This document shows, piece after piece, positions 9,439-19,885 of a DNA stretch of 58,133 bases. This DNA is from Bacteroidia bacterium (GTDB taxonomy: Bacteria; Bacteroidota; Bacteroidia; Bacteroidales; JAPLDU01). The position numbers and the translations under genes were made by a program. The stretch spans positions 5,358 through 63,490 of the forward strand of contig JAPLDU010000106.1 of NCBI GenBank assembly GCA_026391255.1, written 5' to 3'. The first letter of the stretch is position 1. Each line of letters begins with the position of its first letter. The notes beneath the pieces were generated by a model. The model searched no databases, was not told where the DNA came from, and worked only from the letters and a program-made list of their open reading frames with translations.

Positions 9439-12400
9439 ATGAAAAAAATTTATGCGTTAGTAATTGTTCTAATTTCAATGACTTGTCTCTCTCTGTCAGT
9501 TTATGCCCAGTCAGATTTGTCCTATACTTCAGGTACCACTACCCAAAATACTGCAAGTGTCTTTCCGGGATCAAGCAATGCCTATGTAATTGGCGTTCAG
9601 ATAGTGACCACCGGTACAATTTCTACAGGTTACGATGCAGGTAGTTTTACTTTCAGCACCAACGGAACCACAAATGCAGGTGATCTTACTGCAGCTAAGA
9701 TATATTATACCGGTACAAGTTCTGTTTTCAGTACCTCAACACAGTTTGGTTCATTGGTGAGTAATCCGGTCGGTATATTCACCGTCACCGGAACACAGGA
9801 GTTATCACCAGGTACCAATTACTTCTGGCTTGCATACGACATTTCAACATCTGCGGCAGCAGGAAACCTGATTGATGCAGAATGTTCAAGTATCACTGTG
9901 GCTGATACAATTCAGACTCCAACCATAACTGCACCTGCAGGTGCAAGAACAGTTGTGACCCAGGTCATAACAGGGACTGGCACCAGTTCAGATTATCGTC
10001 TGCCAATCTCCAGACGTAATGCTTACAGCGGCTGCGAAATGATTTATACATCTGCCGAAATGGGAGGAATACCACTGATGCTTAATTCTATCGCCTGGGA
10101 CAAAGCATCGGGCTCGAATGTTGCCAATATCACTCTGGTTACCATATACATGAAACACACTACAGCCGACACCTTAGCAACCGGAACATACAATCTTACC
10201 GGTTATACGCAAGTCTATACGGGAAATTTCCCTAATGGAACTACCACAGGCTGGATGTCAGTAAATCTTGCCACTGCTTTTAATTATAATGGTACAAACA
10301 ACCTGCAGATACTGGTCATTCATGGCAGCCAGGCAGGAGTTGCCCAGGCTCAATGTCCAACTTATTTTTACACCACAACTTCAACCAACCGCTGCCGGTA
10401 TTATACGAGCGCTACAGCCCCGGCCACTGCATCATTAGCGGCAACTACCATGCTGCCGAATACCAGTTTCGGGGTTTCAATTCCTCAATTCATGACTTAT
10501 ACATCTTCAACAACCACACAGAATACTGCCAATATTGCTCCTAATTCGACCAACGGACAAATTATCGGATTGCAGGTAGTCATGTCACAACCGTTAAACC
10601 CACTCATTACTACCAGCATCACGTTTAATACAAATGGTACGACCAATGCCGGTGATATTACAAATGCCAGGGTATATTACACAGGCAACTCTTCAACATT
10701 TGCCACCACAACTCAGTTTGGAACGGCAGTAGCATCTCCTTCCGGTACATTTACTGTAGCGGGTTCGGCTACCATGAGCACGGGTATTAATTATTTCTGG
10801 CTGGCTTATGATATTGCGCTTACTGCTGCGGCAGGGAACCTGATTGATGCTGAATGCACGAGCATCACTACGGGTGGTATAGCATATATCCCTACCGTTA
10901 CTGCACCTGCAGGCGCAAGACCTGTTGTATACAATGAAATAACCGGAACGGGCACCGGTTCCGATTATCAACTGCCTATTTGCAGGCATTTTGCTTACAG
11001 CGGCTGCGAAATGATTTATACTCCTGCCGAAATGGGAGGAATGCCGCTGCTTATTACTTCTATTGGCTGGAATAAAGCCTCAGGGTCGAACACTGCTGGT
11101 ATTACTAATGTTACGATATTCATGAAACACACAACGTCAACAAGTTTAACCAGCGGTACTTATAGTTTGACAGGCTATACACAGGTATATTCGGGAAGTT
11201 TCCCCAATACCTCTTCTACCGGCTGGATGACAGTTACTCTTGCTGACACCTTCTTATACGATGGTACGGATAACCTGCAGATACTGGTACTGCATGGCAG
11301 CCAGACACTATTAGCAAATAACTACCCATATTATTATTACACCACAACTACTACTAGCCGATGCAGGTATTATGCGAGCGCTTCAGCCCCAAGCGGCCAG
11401 TCTTTTACGGCTACCACCGAGTTGCCAAATACAAAATTCGGGTTTCTCATTCCGACGAATATGACATATTCGTCTGAAACTTCATCCCAACCCAACACCA
11501 ATTTTGCCGGTTCGGGTCAAAACGATAACGGAATTCTCCTTGCAGACATTACTACTGCTGAGTATCTGAATCCTCTGACTGTCTCTGATTTCACGTTCAA
11601 TACAAATGGTTCAACCGCTGCAGGTACCGATATTACCAATGCTAAGCTTTATTACACCGGTTCATCATCCGTATTATCAACATCCAACCTTGTCGGAACA
11701 TTCAGCAGTCCCAATGGATTGTTTACAATGACTCCTTCTGCACCGGTTACTTTGTTAACCGGGGAAAACTATTTCTGGCTTGCTTACGATATACCGGCAA
11801 CTGCTGTGACAGGCGATGTGATCGATGCAGAATTTATCTCAGCGACTATTGCCGGTACTGCAGAAACACCAGTTGTAAGCGCTCCATCTGGCAACCGTAT
11901 GATCACTGGTCCATTATGCGGTACCTATACCATTGACCCCTCACAGCCTGCCAGTTCAACAAATTTTATTTCATTTTCCTCGGCAAAGTCATTGCTTGAA
12001 GCAGTCGGAATTTCCTGTCCGGTAATTTTCAACGTAGCCCCCGGCACTTATAACGAGCAGCTTGCATGGGGAGTCACCCCGATTCCGAACATTTCTTCTG
12101 TCAACACTGTGACTTTCCAGTCTGCCAACAATGATAGTTCCGGTGTAATCATCCAGGCCAACGTGAGTACCGTTAACTATGTTTTCCAGATGAATGCTGC
12201 AACTTACCTGATTTGGAATAAACTGACATTTCAGGCAGATCCCTTAAGCACTGCCAATGGATGCGTCATTAAATTTACCAATGCCGCCAACCATATTCAA
12301 TTCCAGCACTGCAGGTTTACCGGTATATCAGGAACAAGTACCACAGCTGCCTATGCGATTATCAATGACGATAATACAACTGAGAATAACATCACATTCA

Positions 12401-15400
12401 GCAATAACAGGTTTGAAAACGGGTCTTATGGATTTTACTGGCTGGCGCTCAGTGGCGGATTGGAAACGGGCAATATCATCAGCAATAATGTGTTTGTAAA
12501 TCAATATAGTTATGGTATTTACATTACCTACCAGGATGGAATTCAGATCACAGGAAACAGCATTACAACCGGCCAGGCAAGTACTACATTTTATGGGATT
12601 TACACATCTTATAACCAGAATTCAAGTATAGTCGCCGGAAATAAAATAAGCATTGCCAATGGTGGTGACGGTATTTACAGGCTCAATTGTACCGGAACAT
12701 CCTCACTTCCGGGTTTGGTTTATAACAATTTTATCTCTATTGGCGGAACGGTTGCCACTGCAGGAATTTATCACAGTGGTTCCCCCTACCAGAGATATTA
12801 TCATAACAGCATAAATATTTATTCAACCTTTGCTACCAGTTATGGCTTATTCGTAACCGGTACTTCGCCGCTGAATATTGAATCAAAGAATAACATCTTT
12901 TATAACCAGGGAAACGGTTATGCATTCTATTCAGGAACAGCATATAATGGAGCTGTTTCCAATTATAACGACCTGTATACCGCCGGCACTCATTTTGGTT
13001 ACTGGGGTTCAAATTATGCCAGCTTTACTGCATGGCAGACTGCAACCAGCCAGGATTTGAACTCAGTTTCCATAGTGCCGTTCTTCACATCAAATACCGA
13101 TTTACATACCCTGAACGGTGTGCTGAATGCCCATGCAACACCTATTACATTGATCACTACTGATATTGACGGAGAAACAAGAGATCTGCTGACCCCTGAT
13201 ATCGGCGCTGATGAATTTGTTCCTTTACCTCATGATGCTTACCTTGTTTCAATGTTATCTCCTGTAAGCGGATGCGGAAATTATACTGAACCTGTTACAA
13301 TAAAGATCATGAATACCGGTACGGCTACCATAAACCCGGGCGATGTAACCGCGTACTATTCCATAAATAACGCTACACCTGTAAGTGAAACAGTAAATAC
13401 AACCATACTGCCCGGTCAGGCGATCAACTGGTCGTTCAGTACTCAGGCTAACGTTTCTGCAGTCACAATGGATCAGAATTATAATATTCTTGCTTATGTC
13501 AGTCTGACAGGTGACATTCAAAATGTAAATGATACAGTTCATGTTAATCTGTTATCAGTCTTCACACCTTTTCCTCCTGTCGTTGCAGGCGATACTGTTT
13601 CATATGGCTCCACAGCCATCGTGGATTTGCAACCTGTTACCAATACTACTCCTTTTTGGTATTATCAGCCAACAGGCAGTAATTATTTTTCTTTTGGTAA
13701 CACTACATATACAACACCACCACTTTATGATACTACCTGTTATTACGTTGAACTTGCCGGTACCATACTGGCGGATGCCACTATTGGCACAGGAACAGGT
13801 ACTTATAGCGATTATTACGGACCCTACGATAATTACTATACAAAGACCAAAACCCAGTTTCTGATCACTGCTGCTGAACTTACTGCTGCAGGTATTGGCG
13901 CAGGTCCTATCACCGGGATTTCGTTTGATGTAAGTGCCGCTTCTACTGCCTCCTCATCTACACCACCTGCCAATTGCCAAAACCTTTCCATCTTCCTGAC
14001 AAGTACTTCGCTGACTTCTCTTTCAAGCTGGATAACATCCGGTTTTACACAGGTATATTATAACTCCGGTAATTTTAATGATGTTACCGGTTGGAATACC
14101 CATACCTTTAATCAGGGCAGTTTTGTATGGGACGGAAGCAGTAATATTATTATTATGACCTCGCATTGCAACAGCGGAACATACAATTATGGTACCGCTG
14201 CAACAATGTTGGCAACAACCACTTCCTATGTATCTTGTAATGCCTATTATGATGATGATACCGATCCAAACTGCACTACCGGAGAACTTCCATTATATAC
14301 CGAATCGCAGTCCTTACGGCCGAATATTAAGTTACATGCCACGGTACCCGGATGTCGTAGCGACAGAGTTCCCGTATGTGTTGTTGTTACGAATATTCCT
14401 GCAAATGATGCCGGCTGTACCGACATAACTTCACCTGTTTCAGGAATTGAACTGACAAATGCAGAGTCTGTTACTGTGAATATTTACAACTGGGGTACCA
14501 CACCCATATATAACTTCCCGATCTCTTTTGAGGTAGCCGAATTAGGAATACAGGTTACAGAAATACTACAGGATACAGTATATAGCGGGGCAATGCTTAC
14601 TCATACTTTTCAGACAACAGTTGATCTTTCAGCATTAGGGACATACCATTTTATGGCTTATACATCTACTCTGGGTGATACTTATTATGCAAACGATACG
14701 GCCTATTCTACAGTAATAAATTCACCGCTTGTTTATTGTACGCCGACCTACGATTATGCATGTTCATCTGATGATTATATCAATAATTTTTGGACTACTG
14801 CTGGTTTAATGAATATCTCGAATCTGAACTCCGGTTGCAACGGAAATGCAGACAATTATATTTATTACAGCAATATGTCAGTTATGGTTAATCCAGGTAA
14901 TTCATTTACAATACATGTACAGAGTGGTTCAGCATATGCTGAAGGTTTTGGGGTATGGATTGACTTTAATAATGATGGCGATTTCACAGACGCCGGAGAA
15001 CATATTTGGTCCAGCGCGTCTGCTAACACTACTGCATTTACATATGCAATTACAATTCCTGCAGGTACAGCAATTGGAACACATAGAATGAGGGTCAGAT
15101 GTGAATACGATGTAGCACCTACAGATCCTTGTGCTGATTTAGACTTTGGTGAAACCGAAGATTATAATATTACGGTTATGCCACTGGTTGATTACGATGC
15201 ATCCATCGTAAACATAACATCCCCGACAGGATCTGCTATTCAGGGAAGTACCGTGAATGTCAGCGTTACGCTGATGAACACGGGTTTGCAACCTCTTACC
15301 GGGCTTAGTATTTATTATACCATAAACAGTGTACCACAGGATACTATGGTCTGGACGGGAAATCTCGCTTTTCTCAGTTCAACAACCGCTACTTTCCCTG

Positions 15401-18400
15401 TGGGGATGGTTGTACCGGCAGGTTCATTTAATATATGCGCTTACCTGATCTACCCTGCCGATCAATATGCTATGAATAACAGTTTTTGCATTTCGTCATT
15501 TGGTGTAGTAACCTTCACTATTCCTTATGTTGATAATTTTGACGGAACAAACTACTGGCTGGCGGGACCTGCCACATCAGGTTCACAATGGCAGTTAGGA
15601 ACACCGGCATACGGCACGACCAACAGCGCCTATTCAGCACCAAACTCATGGGATGTGAACCTTACTACTGCATATACCGACAACGCCAACTGTATGCTTT
15701 ATACTCCGTATTTCGATTTTACGGGCGTGAGCAATACCAAGATGGATTTCATGATAAATTATAATGCTGAAAATTCATATGACGGACTAAGGATTGCTTA
15801 TACAACCAATGGAACCTCCTGGGCTGTATTGGGTACATATAATGATCCGTTAGGAACAAACTGGTACAATGCAGCTTCAGTTGCTTCAAGCGGCAATCAC
15901 CCTGTATGGACAGGAAATTCCGGTGGCTGGGTTAAGGCTTCACACAGCCTTGCCCAATTCAATAATATGCCTCTTGTCCGGTTCAGGTTCATCTTTACTT
16001 CCGATGCATCAATGGAATATTCCGGCATATCAATTGATAATTTTTCTATTACCAGATATGACCTGGGATTGACTGCAATTAATTCACCGGTCAATGGGTG
16101 TGATATGACACTTCAGAATGTCACAATTACTATTCACAACTACGGGGATACCATATTCGGCGGAGTTCCAGTATCATACTGGCTTGCCGGTGGAAATACC
16201 ATTACTGATACCATAACAGCCACCATCCTGCCAAATGCAGATTTCACTTATACATTTGCTACCCAGGTTAATCTTACAAGCGTTAACCCGGCAACATTCA
16301 CCTTAAATGCTTCCGTAAATTACCCAGCCGACCTGATCCTGACCAATAACCAGATTCAGGCTACGATCAGCAATGGAATCACTCCTTCCGTTAATCCGTC
16401 GGCTGACAATGTGACCATCTGGTCAAGCGGTACAGCCACTTTGTCGGTAATTAATCCCAGCCCGTATTATACCTACTCATGGTATGATGCAGTCGGCGGA
16501 ACCGATCTTCACGACGGAACAAGTTTCACTACTCCCGCACTCTTCGATACAACCGTTTATTACCTTGTTGAATCATCAGGCGGCGCATGTCCAAGCAGTT
16601 TCGTTCCGGTTACTATATTTACCCAGTATGCGCCATACGATGCAATGGTCTGGAGTATCACATCCCCGGTTTCCGGTCTCAACCTTACATCATCAGAAAT
16701 TGTAACTGCCAATGTCTATAATAATGGATTGGATACGCTTTACTTGATACCGGTACATTATACCGTCAACGGGGGTACTGCGGTAAATGACATGATTCCG
16801 GGACCTTTGGCCCCTGGTCAGCACATCGTATTCACTTTTGCCGTTAATGCCGATTTATCTGTCCCCGGAAATTATCATATCTGTGTTTATACAACTTATC
16901 CCAACGACGGAGTTACCGCAAACGATAACCTGTGCATCTACGTTGCACACACTACCTGCAATCCCAGCTATACTTACAATTGTGTTGATGGCGACCAGCT
17001 TACTGCCTTCCAGTTGAGCAACCTTAGCCAGACAGGAATACCATGCAACGGCGGTTATATTGATTATTCCGGCGCCACCTGTATTAATATCACGCAGGAT
17101 TCTATGTATATTGTTTCAGGTATCACCGGTTACTCAGGCGAATATGTGACAATCTGGGTTGATTATAATAATAATTTGACATTTACCGCGGATGAGATTG
17201 TAGTCACAAACTGGGAAATTGCATCGGCAGGCCAAAGTGCGTCAAATATTTTCACCATCCCCGAATATTCGCTTGATTCAGTATATACTGCCGGTTCGCA
17301 CAGGATGAGAGTTGTTGTTAATTGGTTGAGCAGCCCTACTGATCCATGTGGCAGTTATTCATTCGGGCAAACGATGGATTATTGCGTGATTGTAGCGCCT
17401 AATTCTGCATTTACTGTTAATCTTACTGCCACCAACCTGAATTGCTGGGGAGCCAGTACCGGCGCTGTTGATCTTAGTATTGTCAATACTTCCGGCGTGT
17501 CTCCTTTCACATATTTATGGTCAAACGGCCAGACAACACAGGATCTTACAGGACTTGCGGCGGGTACATATTCGGTGACGGTTACCGATGCTGCGACAAA
17601 TACAAATACAGCCTCTGTTACTGTTACACAGCCTGGACAGCTATCAACCTCCTTATTCGGAACCGATGTTACCACACTTGGCGGTAATGATGGCACTGTA
17701 ACCCAGTTAACGATAGGAGGGATTTCACCTTATACCTATCTGTGGGCGCCAGGGGGTCAGACAACAGGAGACCTTACCGGATTGTTCGGAGGTCTTTACC
17801 GGGTGACTGTTACTGATGCACATAACTGTACCTTTATTGACAGTATTACGATCAATACTCCGAATCCGTGGAGCCCTGCGCCAACAATTACTACCATGAC
17901 CCATAACATTCATATTCCAGCCAACGCCCTCATTACACTTGACGGCAATGTGGTGCCTCCCGGAAGCTGGGTAGGCGTATTCTACCACCAGGGCAGCAAT
18001 TTAGTTTGCGGTGGAGCACATATCTGGAATAATATGGACATTGACCTGACGGCATATGGCAATACTGCCGTTAGCGGACCAGCGAATGGTTTTGCTTCAG
18101 GTGAAACATTCTCGTGGAAAGTCTGGGTTCCAAGTCCTGCCGGCGATCATCAGGGAACAGCCACATATATCCAACCGCCCATTTACCTGCAAACAAGCGC
18201 CTTCCTCCTGGGAGGACATAGCGGAATCTCTGCACTTGCTGCCATTACCATTCAGTACCAGACCATCAACTTACCTGCCGGATGGGGTATTTGGTCCACT
18301 TATATCATACCAAATGATGCAAATCTTAAACATGTTCTCTTATCTATTCAGCCAGTCCCATATGATAATGTTACTCTTGCAAATAATAAAGTGGTTATTG

Positions 18401-19533
18401 TGAAAGACGAGTTAGGACATGTTTACTGGCCGCAATTTAACCTGTGCACCATTGGTGAATATACCGGCAGCACTCAGAACAATACTAATATCATTTTGGG
18501 ACAGGGATACCAGATCAAGACAACTCAAGCTACCTCATTTACCGTGGCAGGTCTTGCATGCGTACCTGAACTCAGCCCGATATCATTAAATTCAGGGTGG
18601 TTCATTATCGGTTACCTTAGAATGACTCCTGGCCCGATTGTTGGCGCTAATGGTACTGCAATGCTCAGTACCCTAGGTGCATACACAGGTTCAACCACCA
18701 ATTGTATCACCATTATGAAGGACCAGATAGGACATGTTTACTGGCCTCAATTCAATCTTTGCACCATTGGCGAATATACCGGCAGCACTCAGAATAATAC
18801 CAATATGGTACCTGGCCAGGGTTACCAGGTCAAGATGTTATGTCCAGGAACTCTTACTTATCTGCCAAATTCCTCCTCAAGCTTAGCCAAATCTGAGGTT
18901 ATCAGTATTCCACAGCCATACTATTACAGTGATGTGGAAATTACAGGTAATAACATGACATTGGGTATACCGGCTTCATCATGGACAACCAAACCTGTGA
19001 TCGGCGATGAGATCGGAGTGTTCAATCCAGGCGGTGAATTGTCAGGTTCTTCTGTATATTTCGGAGGAAACACTGAAATAACTATCTGGGGTGATGATAT
19101 GACTACTCCATACGTTGAAGGTGTTGGTGAAGGACGACCCTTTACTATTAAAATCTGGCATCAGGAAACAAATACTGTTGAAGACCTGGTGGTTGATACC
19201 TGGGTGGAAGGATCCGGCATTTTCACCACTGACGGTATCAGTATTGCCGGTAAGTCAACAATTGTTGCATACACATATGCACTCCTGCAAAATAACCCTA
19301 ACCCATTCAGGGAAAATACCACTATTACATTCAGAGTTCCTGAAGATACACAGGTTTCTATCAGCCTGTACAATGTTCTGGGGGATAAAATTACCGATAT
19401 TGTTACCGGTTATTATAAAGCCGGAGAATATAAAATTCCGTTCAATGCAACCGGTCTTGCTGCAGGAAGCTATTTTTACAAGATTATTACATCTGGATTT
19501 GTAGCAACCAGGCAAATGAATATCAGCAAATAA
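9439..19533 (+). CDS. Giant mosaic T9SS-secreted surface protein
   Basis: A 3364-residue protein with a signal peptide (residues 1-24, cut after VYAQ). Domains in order: three BNR_assoc_N-like units (about 25-170, 352-493, 675-818) with FWLAYDI signatures; two copies of an interleaved beta domain starting TGTGTSSDYRL or similar (about 174-350, 497-672) and a third divergent one at about 1451-1640; a right-handed beta-helix rich in short N-x-I/F strands (about 827-1258); CARDB-like units (NDAGCTDITSPVSG); two GEVED domains (about 1838-1915, 2568-2655); a MAM-like domain (about 2031-2208); an Ig-like segment; two SprB repeats (about 2658-2814); module alpha, module beta (about 2941-3150), a divergent second alpha (about 3156-3271); and a type A T9SS tail beginning NNPNPFRENTTITF. 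It is probably a cell-surface or released adhesin or matrix protein. It stands alone in its transcription unit and ends in a strong terminator. Confidence 0.92.
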   Translation: MKKIYALVIVLISMTCLSLSVYAQSDLSYTSGTTTQNTASVFPGSSNAYVIGVQIVTTGTISTGYDAGSFTFSTNGTTNAGDLTAAKIYYTGTSSVFSTSTQFGSLVSNPVGIFTVTGTQELSPGTNYFWLAYDISTSAAAGNLIDAECSSITVADTIQTPTITAPAGARTVVTQVITGTGTSSDYRLPISRRNAYSGCEMIYTSAEMGGIPLMLNSIAWDKASGSNVANITLVTIYMKHTTADTLATGTYNLTGYTQVYTGNFPNGTTTGWMSVNLATAFNYNGTNNLQILVIHGSQAGVAQAQCPTYFYTTTSTNRCRYYTSATAPATASLAATTMLPNTSFGVSIPQFMTYTSSTTTQNTANIAPNSTNGQIIGLQVVMSQPLNPLITTSITFNTNGTTNAGDITNARVYYTGNSSTFATTTQFGTAVASPSGTFTVAGSATMSTGINYFWLAYDIALTAAAGNLIDAECTSITTGGIAYIPTVTAPAGARPVVYNEITGTGTGSDYQLPICRHFAYSGCEMIYTPAEMGGMPLLITSIGWNKASGSNTAGITNVTIFMKHTTSTSLTSGTYSLTGYTQVYSGSFPNTSSTGWMTVTLADTFLYDGTDNLQILVLHGSQTLLANNYPYYYYTTTTTSRCRYYASASAPSGQSFTATTELPNTKFGFLIPTNMTYSSETSSQPNTNFAGSGQNDNGILLADITTAEYLNPLTVSDFTFNTNGSTAAGTDITNAKLYYTGSSSVLSTSNLVGTFSSPNGLFTMTPSAPVTLLTGENYFWLAYDIPATAVTGDVIDAEFISATIAGTAETPVVSAPSGNRMITGPLCGTYTIDPSQPASSTNFISFSSAKSLLEAVGISCPVIFNVAPGTYNEQLAWGVTPIPNISSVNTVTFQSANNDSSGVIIQANVSTVNYVFQMNAATYLIWNKLTFQADPLSTANGCVIKFTNAANHIQFQHCRFTGISGTSTTAAYAIINDDNTTENNITFSNNRFENGSYGFYWLALSGGLETGNIISNNVFVNQYSYGIYITYQDGIQITGNSITTGQASTTFYGIYTSYNQNSSIVAGNKISIANGGDGIYRLNCTGTSSLPGLVYNNFISIGGTVATAGIYHSGSPYQRYYHNSINIYSTFATSYGLFVTGTSPLNIESKNNIFYNQGNGYAFYSGTAYNGAVSNYNDLYTAGTHFGYWGSNYASFTAWQTATSQDLNSVSIVPFFTSNTDLHTLNGVLNAHATPITLITTDIDGETRDLLTPDIGADEFVPLPHDAYLVSMLSPVSGCGNYTEPVTIKIMNTGTATINPGDVTAYYSINNATPVSETVNTTILPGQAINWSFSTQANVSAVTMDQNYNILAYVSLTGDIQNVNDTVHVNLLSVFTPFPPVVAGDTVSYGSTAIVDLQPVTNTTPFWYYQPTGSNYFSFGNTTYTTPPLYDTTCYYVELAGTILADATIGTGTGTYSDYYGPYDNYYTKTKTQFLITAAELTAAGIGAGPITGISFDVSAASTASSSTPPANCQNLSIFLTSTSLTSLSSWITSGFTQVYYNSGNFNDVTGWNTHTFNQGSFVWDGSSNIIIMTSHCNSGTYNYGTAATMLATTTSYVSCNAYYDDDTDPNCTTGELPLYTESQSLRPNIKLHATVPGCRSDRVPVCVVVTNIPANDAGCTDITSPVSGIELTNAESVTVNIYNWGTTPIYNFPISFEVAELGIQVTEILQDTVYSGAMLTHTFQTTVDLSALGTYHFMAYTSTLGDTYYANDTAYSTVINSPLVYCTPTYDYACSSDDYINNFWTTAGLMNISNLNSGCNGNADNYIYYSNMSVMVNPGNSFTIHVQSGSAYAEGFGVWIDFNNDGDFTDAGEHIWSSASANTTAFTYAITIPAGTAIGTHRMRVRCEYDVAPTDPCADLDFGETEDYNITVMPLVDYDASIVNITSPTGSAIQGSTVNVSVTLMNTGLQPLTGLSIYYTINSVPQDTMVWTGNLAFLSSTTATFPVGMVVPAGSFNICAYLIYPADQYAMNNSFCISSFGVVTFTIPYVDNFDGTNYWLAGPATSGSQWQLGTPAYGTTNSAYSAPNSWDVNLTTAYTDNANCMLYTPYFDFTGVSNTKMDFMINYNAENSYDGLRIAYTTNGTSWAVLGTYNDPLGTNWYNAASVASSGNHPVWTGNSGGWVKASHSLAQFNNMPLVRFRFIFTSDASMEYSGISIDNFSITRYDLGLTAINSPVNGCDMTLQNVTITIHNYGDTIFGGVPVSYWLAGGNTITDTITATILPNADFTYTFATQVNLTSVNPATFTLNASVNYPADLILTNNQIQATISNGITPSVNPSADNVTIWSSGTATLSVINPSPYYTYSWYDAVGGTDLHDGTSFTTPALFDTTVYYLVESSGGACPSSFVPVTIFTQYAPYDAMVWSITSPVSGLNLTSSEIVTANVYNNGLDTLYLIPVHYTVNGGTAVNDMIPGPLAPGQHIVFTFAVNADLSVPGNYHICVYTTYPNDGVTANDNLCIYVAHTTCNPSYTYNCVDGDQLTAFQLSNLSQTGIPCNGGYIDYSGATCINITQDSMYIVSGITGYSGEYVTIWVDYNNNLTFTADEIVVTNWEIASAGQSASNIFTIPEYSLDSVYTAGSHRMRVVVNWLSSPTDPCGSYSFGQTMDYCVIVAPNSAFTVNLTATNLNCWGASTGAVDLSIVNTSGVSPFTYLWSNGQTTQDLTGLAAGTYSVTVTDAATNTNTASVTVTQPGQLSTSLFGTDVTTLGGNDGTVTQLTIGGISPYTYLWAPGGQTTGDLTGLFGGLYRVTVTDAHNCTFIDSITINTPNPWSPAPTITTMTHNIHIPANALITLDGNVVPPGSWVGVFYHQGSNLVCGGAHIWNNMDIDLTAYGNTAVSGPANGFASGETFSWKVWVPSPAGDHQGTATYIQPPIYLQTSAFLLGGHSGISALAAITIQYQTINLPAGWGIWSTYIIPNDANLKHVLLSIQPVPYDNVTLANNKVVIVKDELGHVYWPQFNLCTIGEYTGSTQNNTNIILGQGYQIKTTQATSFTVAGLACVPELSPISLNSGWFIIGYLRMTPGPIVGANGTAMLSTLGAYTGSTTNCITIMKDQIGHVYWPQFNLCTIGEYTGSTQNNTNMVPGQGYQVKMLCPGTLTYLPNSSSSLAKSEVISIPQPYYYSDVEITGNNMTLGIPASSWTTKPVIGDEIGVFNPGGELSGSSVYFGGNTEITIWGDDMTTPYVEGVGEGRPFTIKIWHQETNTVEDLVVDTWVEGSGIFTTDGISIAGKSTIVAYTYALLQNNPNPFRENTTITFRVPEDTQVSISLYNVLGDKITDIVTGYYKAGEYKIPFNATGLAAGSYFYKIITSGFVATRQMNISK

Positions 19534-19561
19534 CATCTGGCACCCATTATTGGGGTTTATT

Positions 19562-19598
19562 AAAAAAGCCTCCGGCATCTCTGCCGGGGGCTTTTTTT
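19562..19598 (+). terminator. Rho-independent terminator of the giant surface-protein gene
   Basis: An A-run and GCCTCCGGCA, a TCTC loop, then TGCCGGGGGC and a run of seven T. The stem is GC-rich with one bulge or mismatch. It lies 29 bases after the stop codon. Confidence 0.9.
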
Positions 19599-19722
19599 GT
19601 GATGGGGAGAAGAAGTGACTGAGAGCTGTATTCTAATATGCGTCATTCCGGACTAATCGGGATGCTCAATACCAATTTGATATGCTTACTCTCCCGATTA
19701 CTGAAAGATTTTTGAGGTTACA

Positions 19723-19753
19723 TTTGATTATATTAAAAAAGACATTACTTTTG
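19723..19753 (+). promoter_or_regulatory. Bacteroidota-type promoter of tRNA-Val
   Basis: TTTG at 19723-19726, a 19-base spacer, then TACTTTTG at 19746-19753. This matches the Bacteroidota -33/-7 consensus (TTTG-N19-TAnnTTTG) exactly. The mature tRNA starts 11 bases after the -7 box. Confidence 0.75.
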
Positions 19754-19763
19754 CTCCCGATTT

Positions 19764-19838
19764 GGGAGATTAGCTCAGTTGGTTCAGAGCACCTGCCTTA
19801 CAAGCAGGGGGTCACTGGTTCGAACCCAGTATCTCCCA
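19764..19838 (+). tRNA. tRNA-Val (anticodon TAC)
   Basis: The acceptor stem GGGAGAT pairs with ATCTCCC. The D-arm is AGCTCAGTTGGTTCAGAGC. The anticodon stem CCTGC/GCAGG encloses CTTACAA, giving anticodon TAC (reads GTA, valine). The T-arm contains GGTTCGAACCC. The discriminator A is followed by CC then T, so a full CCA is not encoded. Confidence 0.95.
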
Positions 19839-19885
19839 CCTGATCGTCGCCATGTCACTTCGTCACTCTTTCACCTCGTCACTTA

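Noticed and set aside
17379-17988. Two minus-strand frames opposite the 3364-residue gene
   Set aside because: They lie entirely antisense to the SprB/alpha part and are by-products of repeat codon composition. No upstream promoter or family signature.
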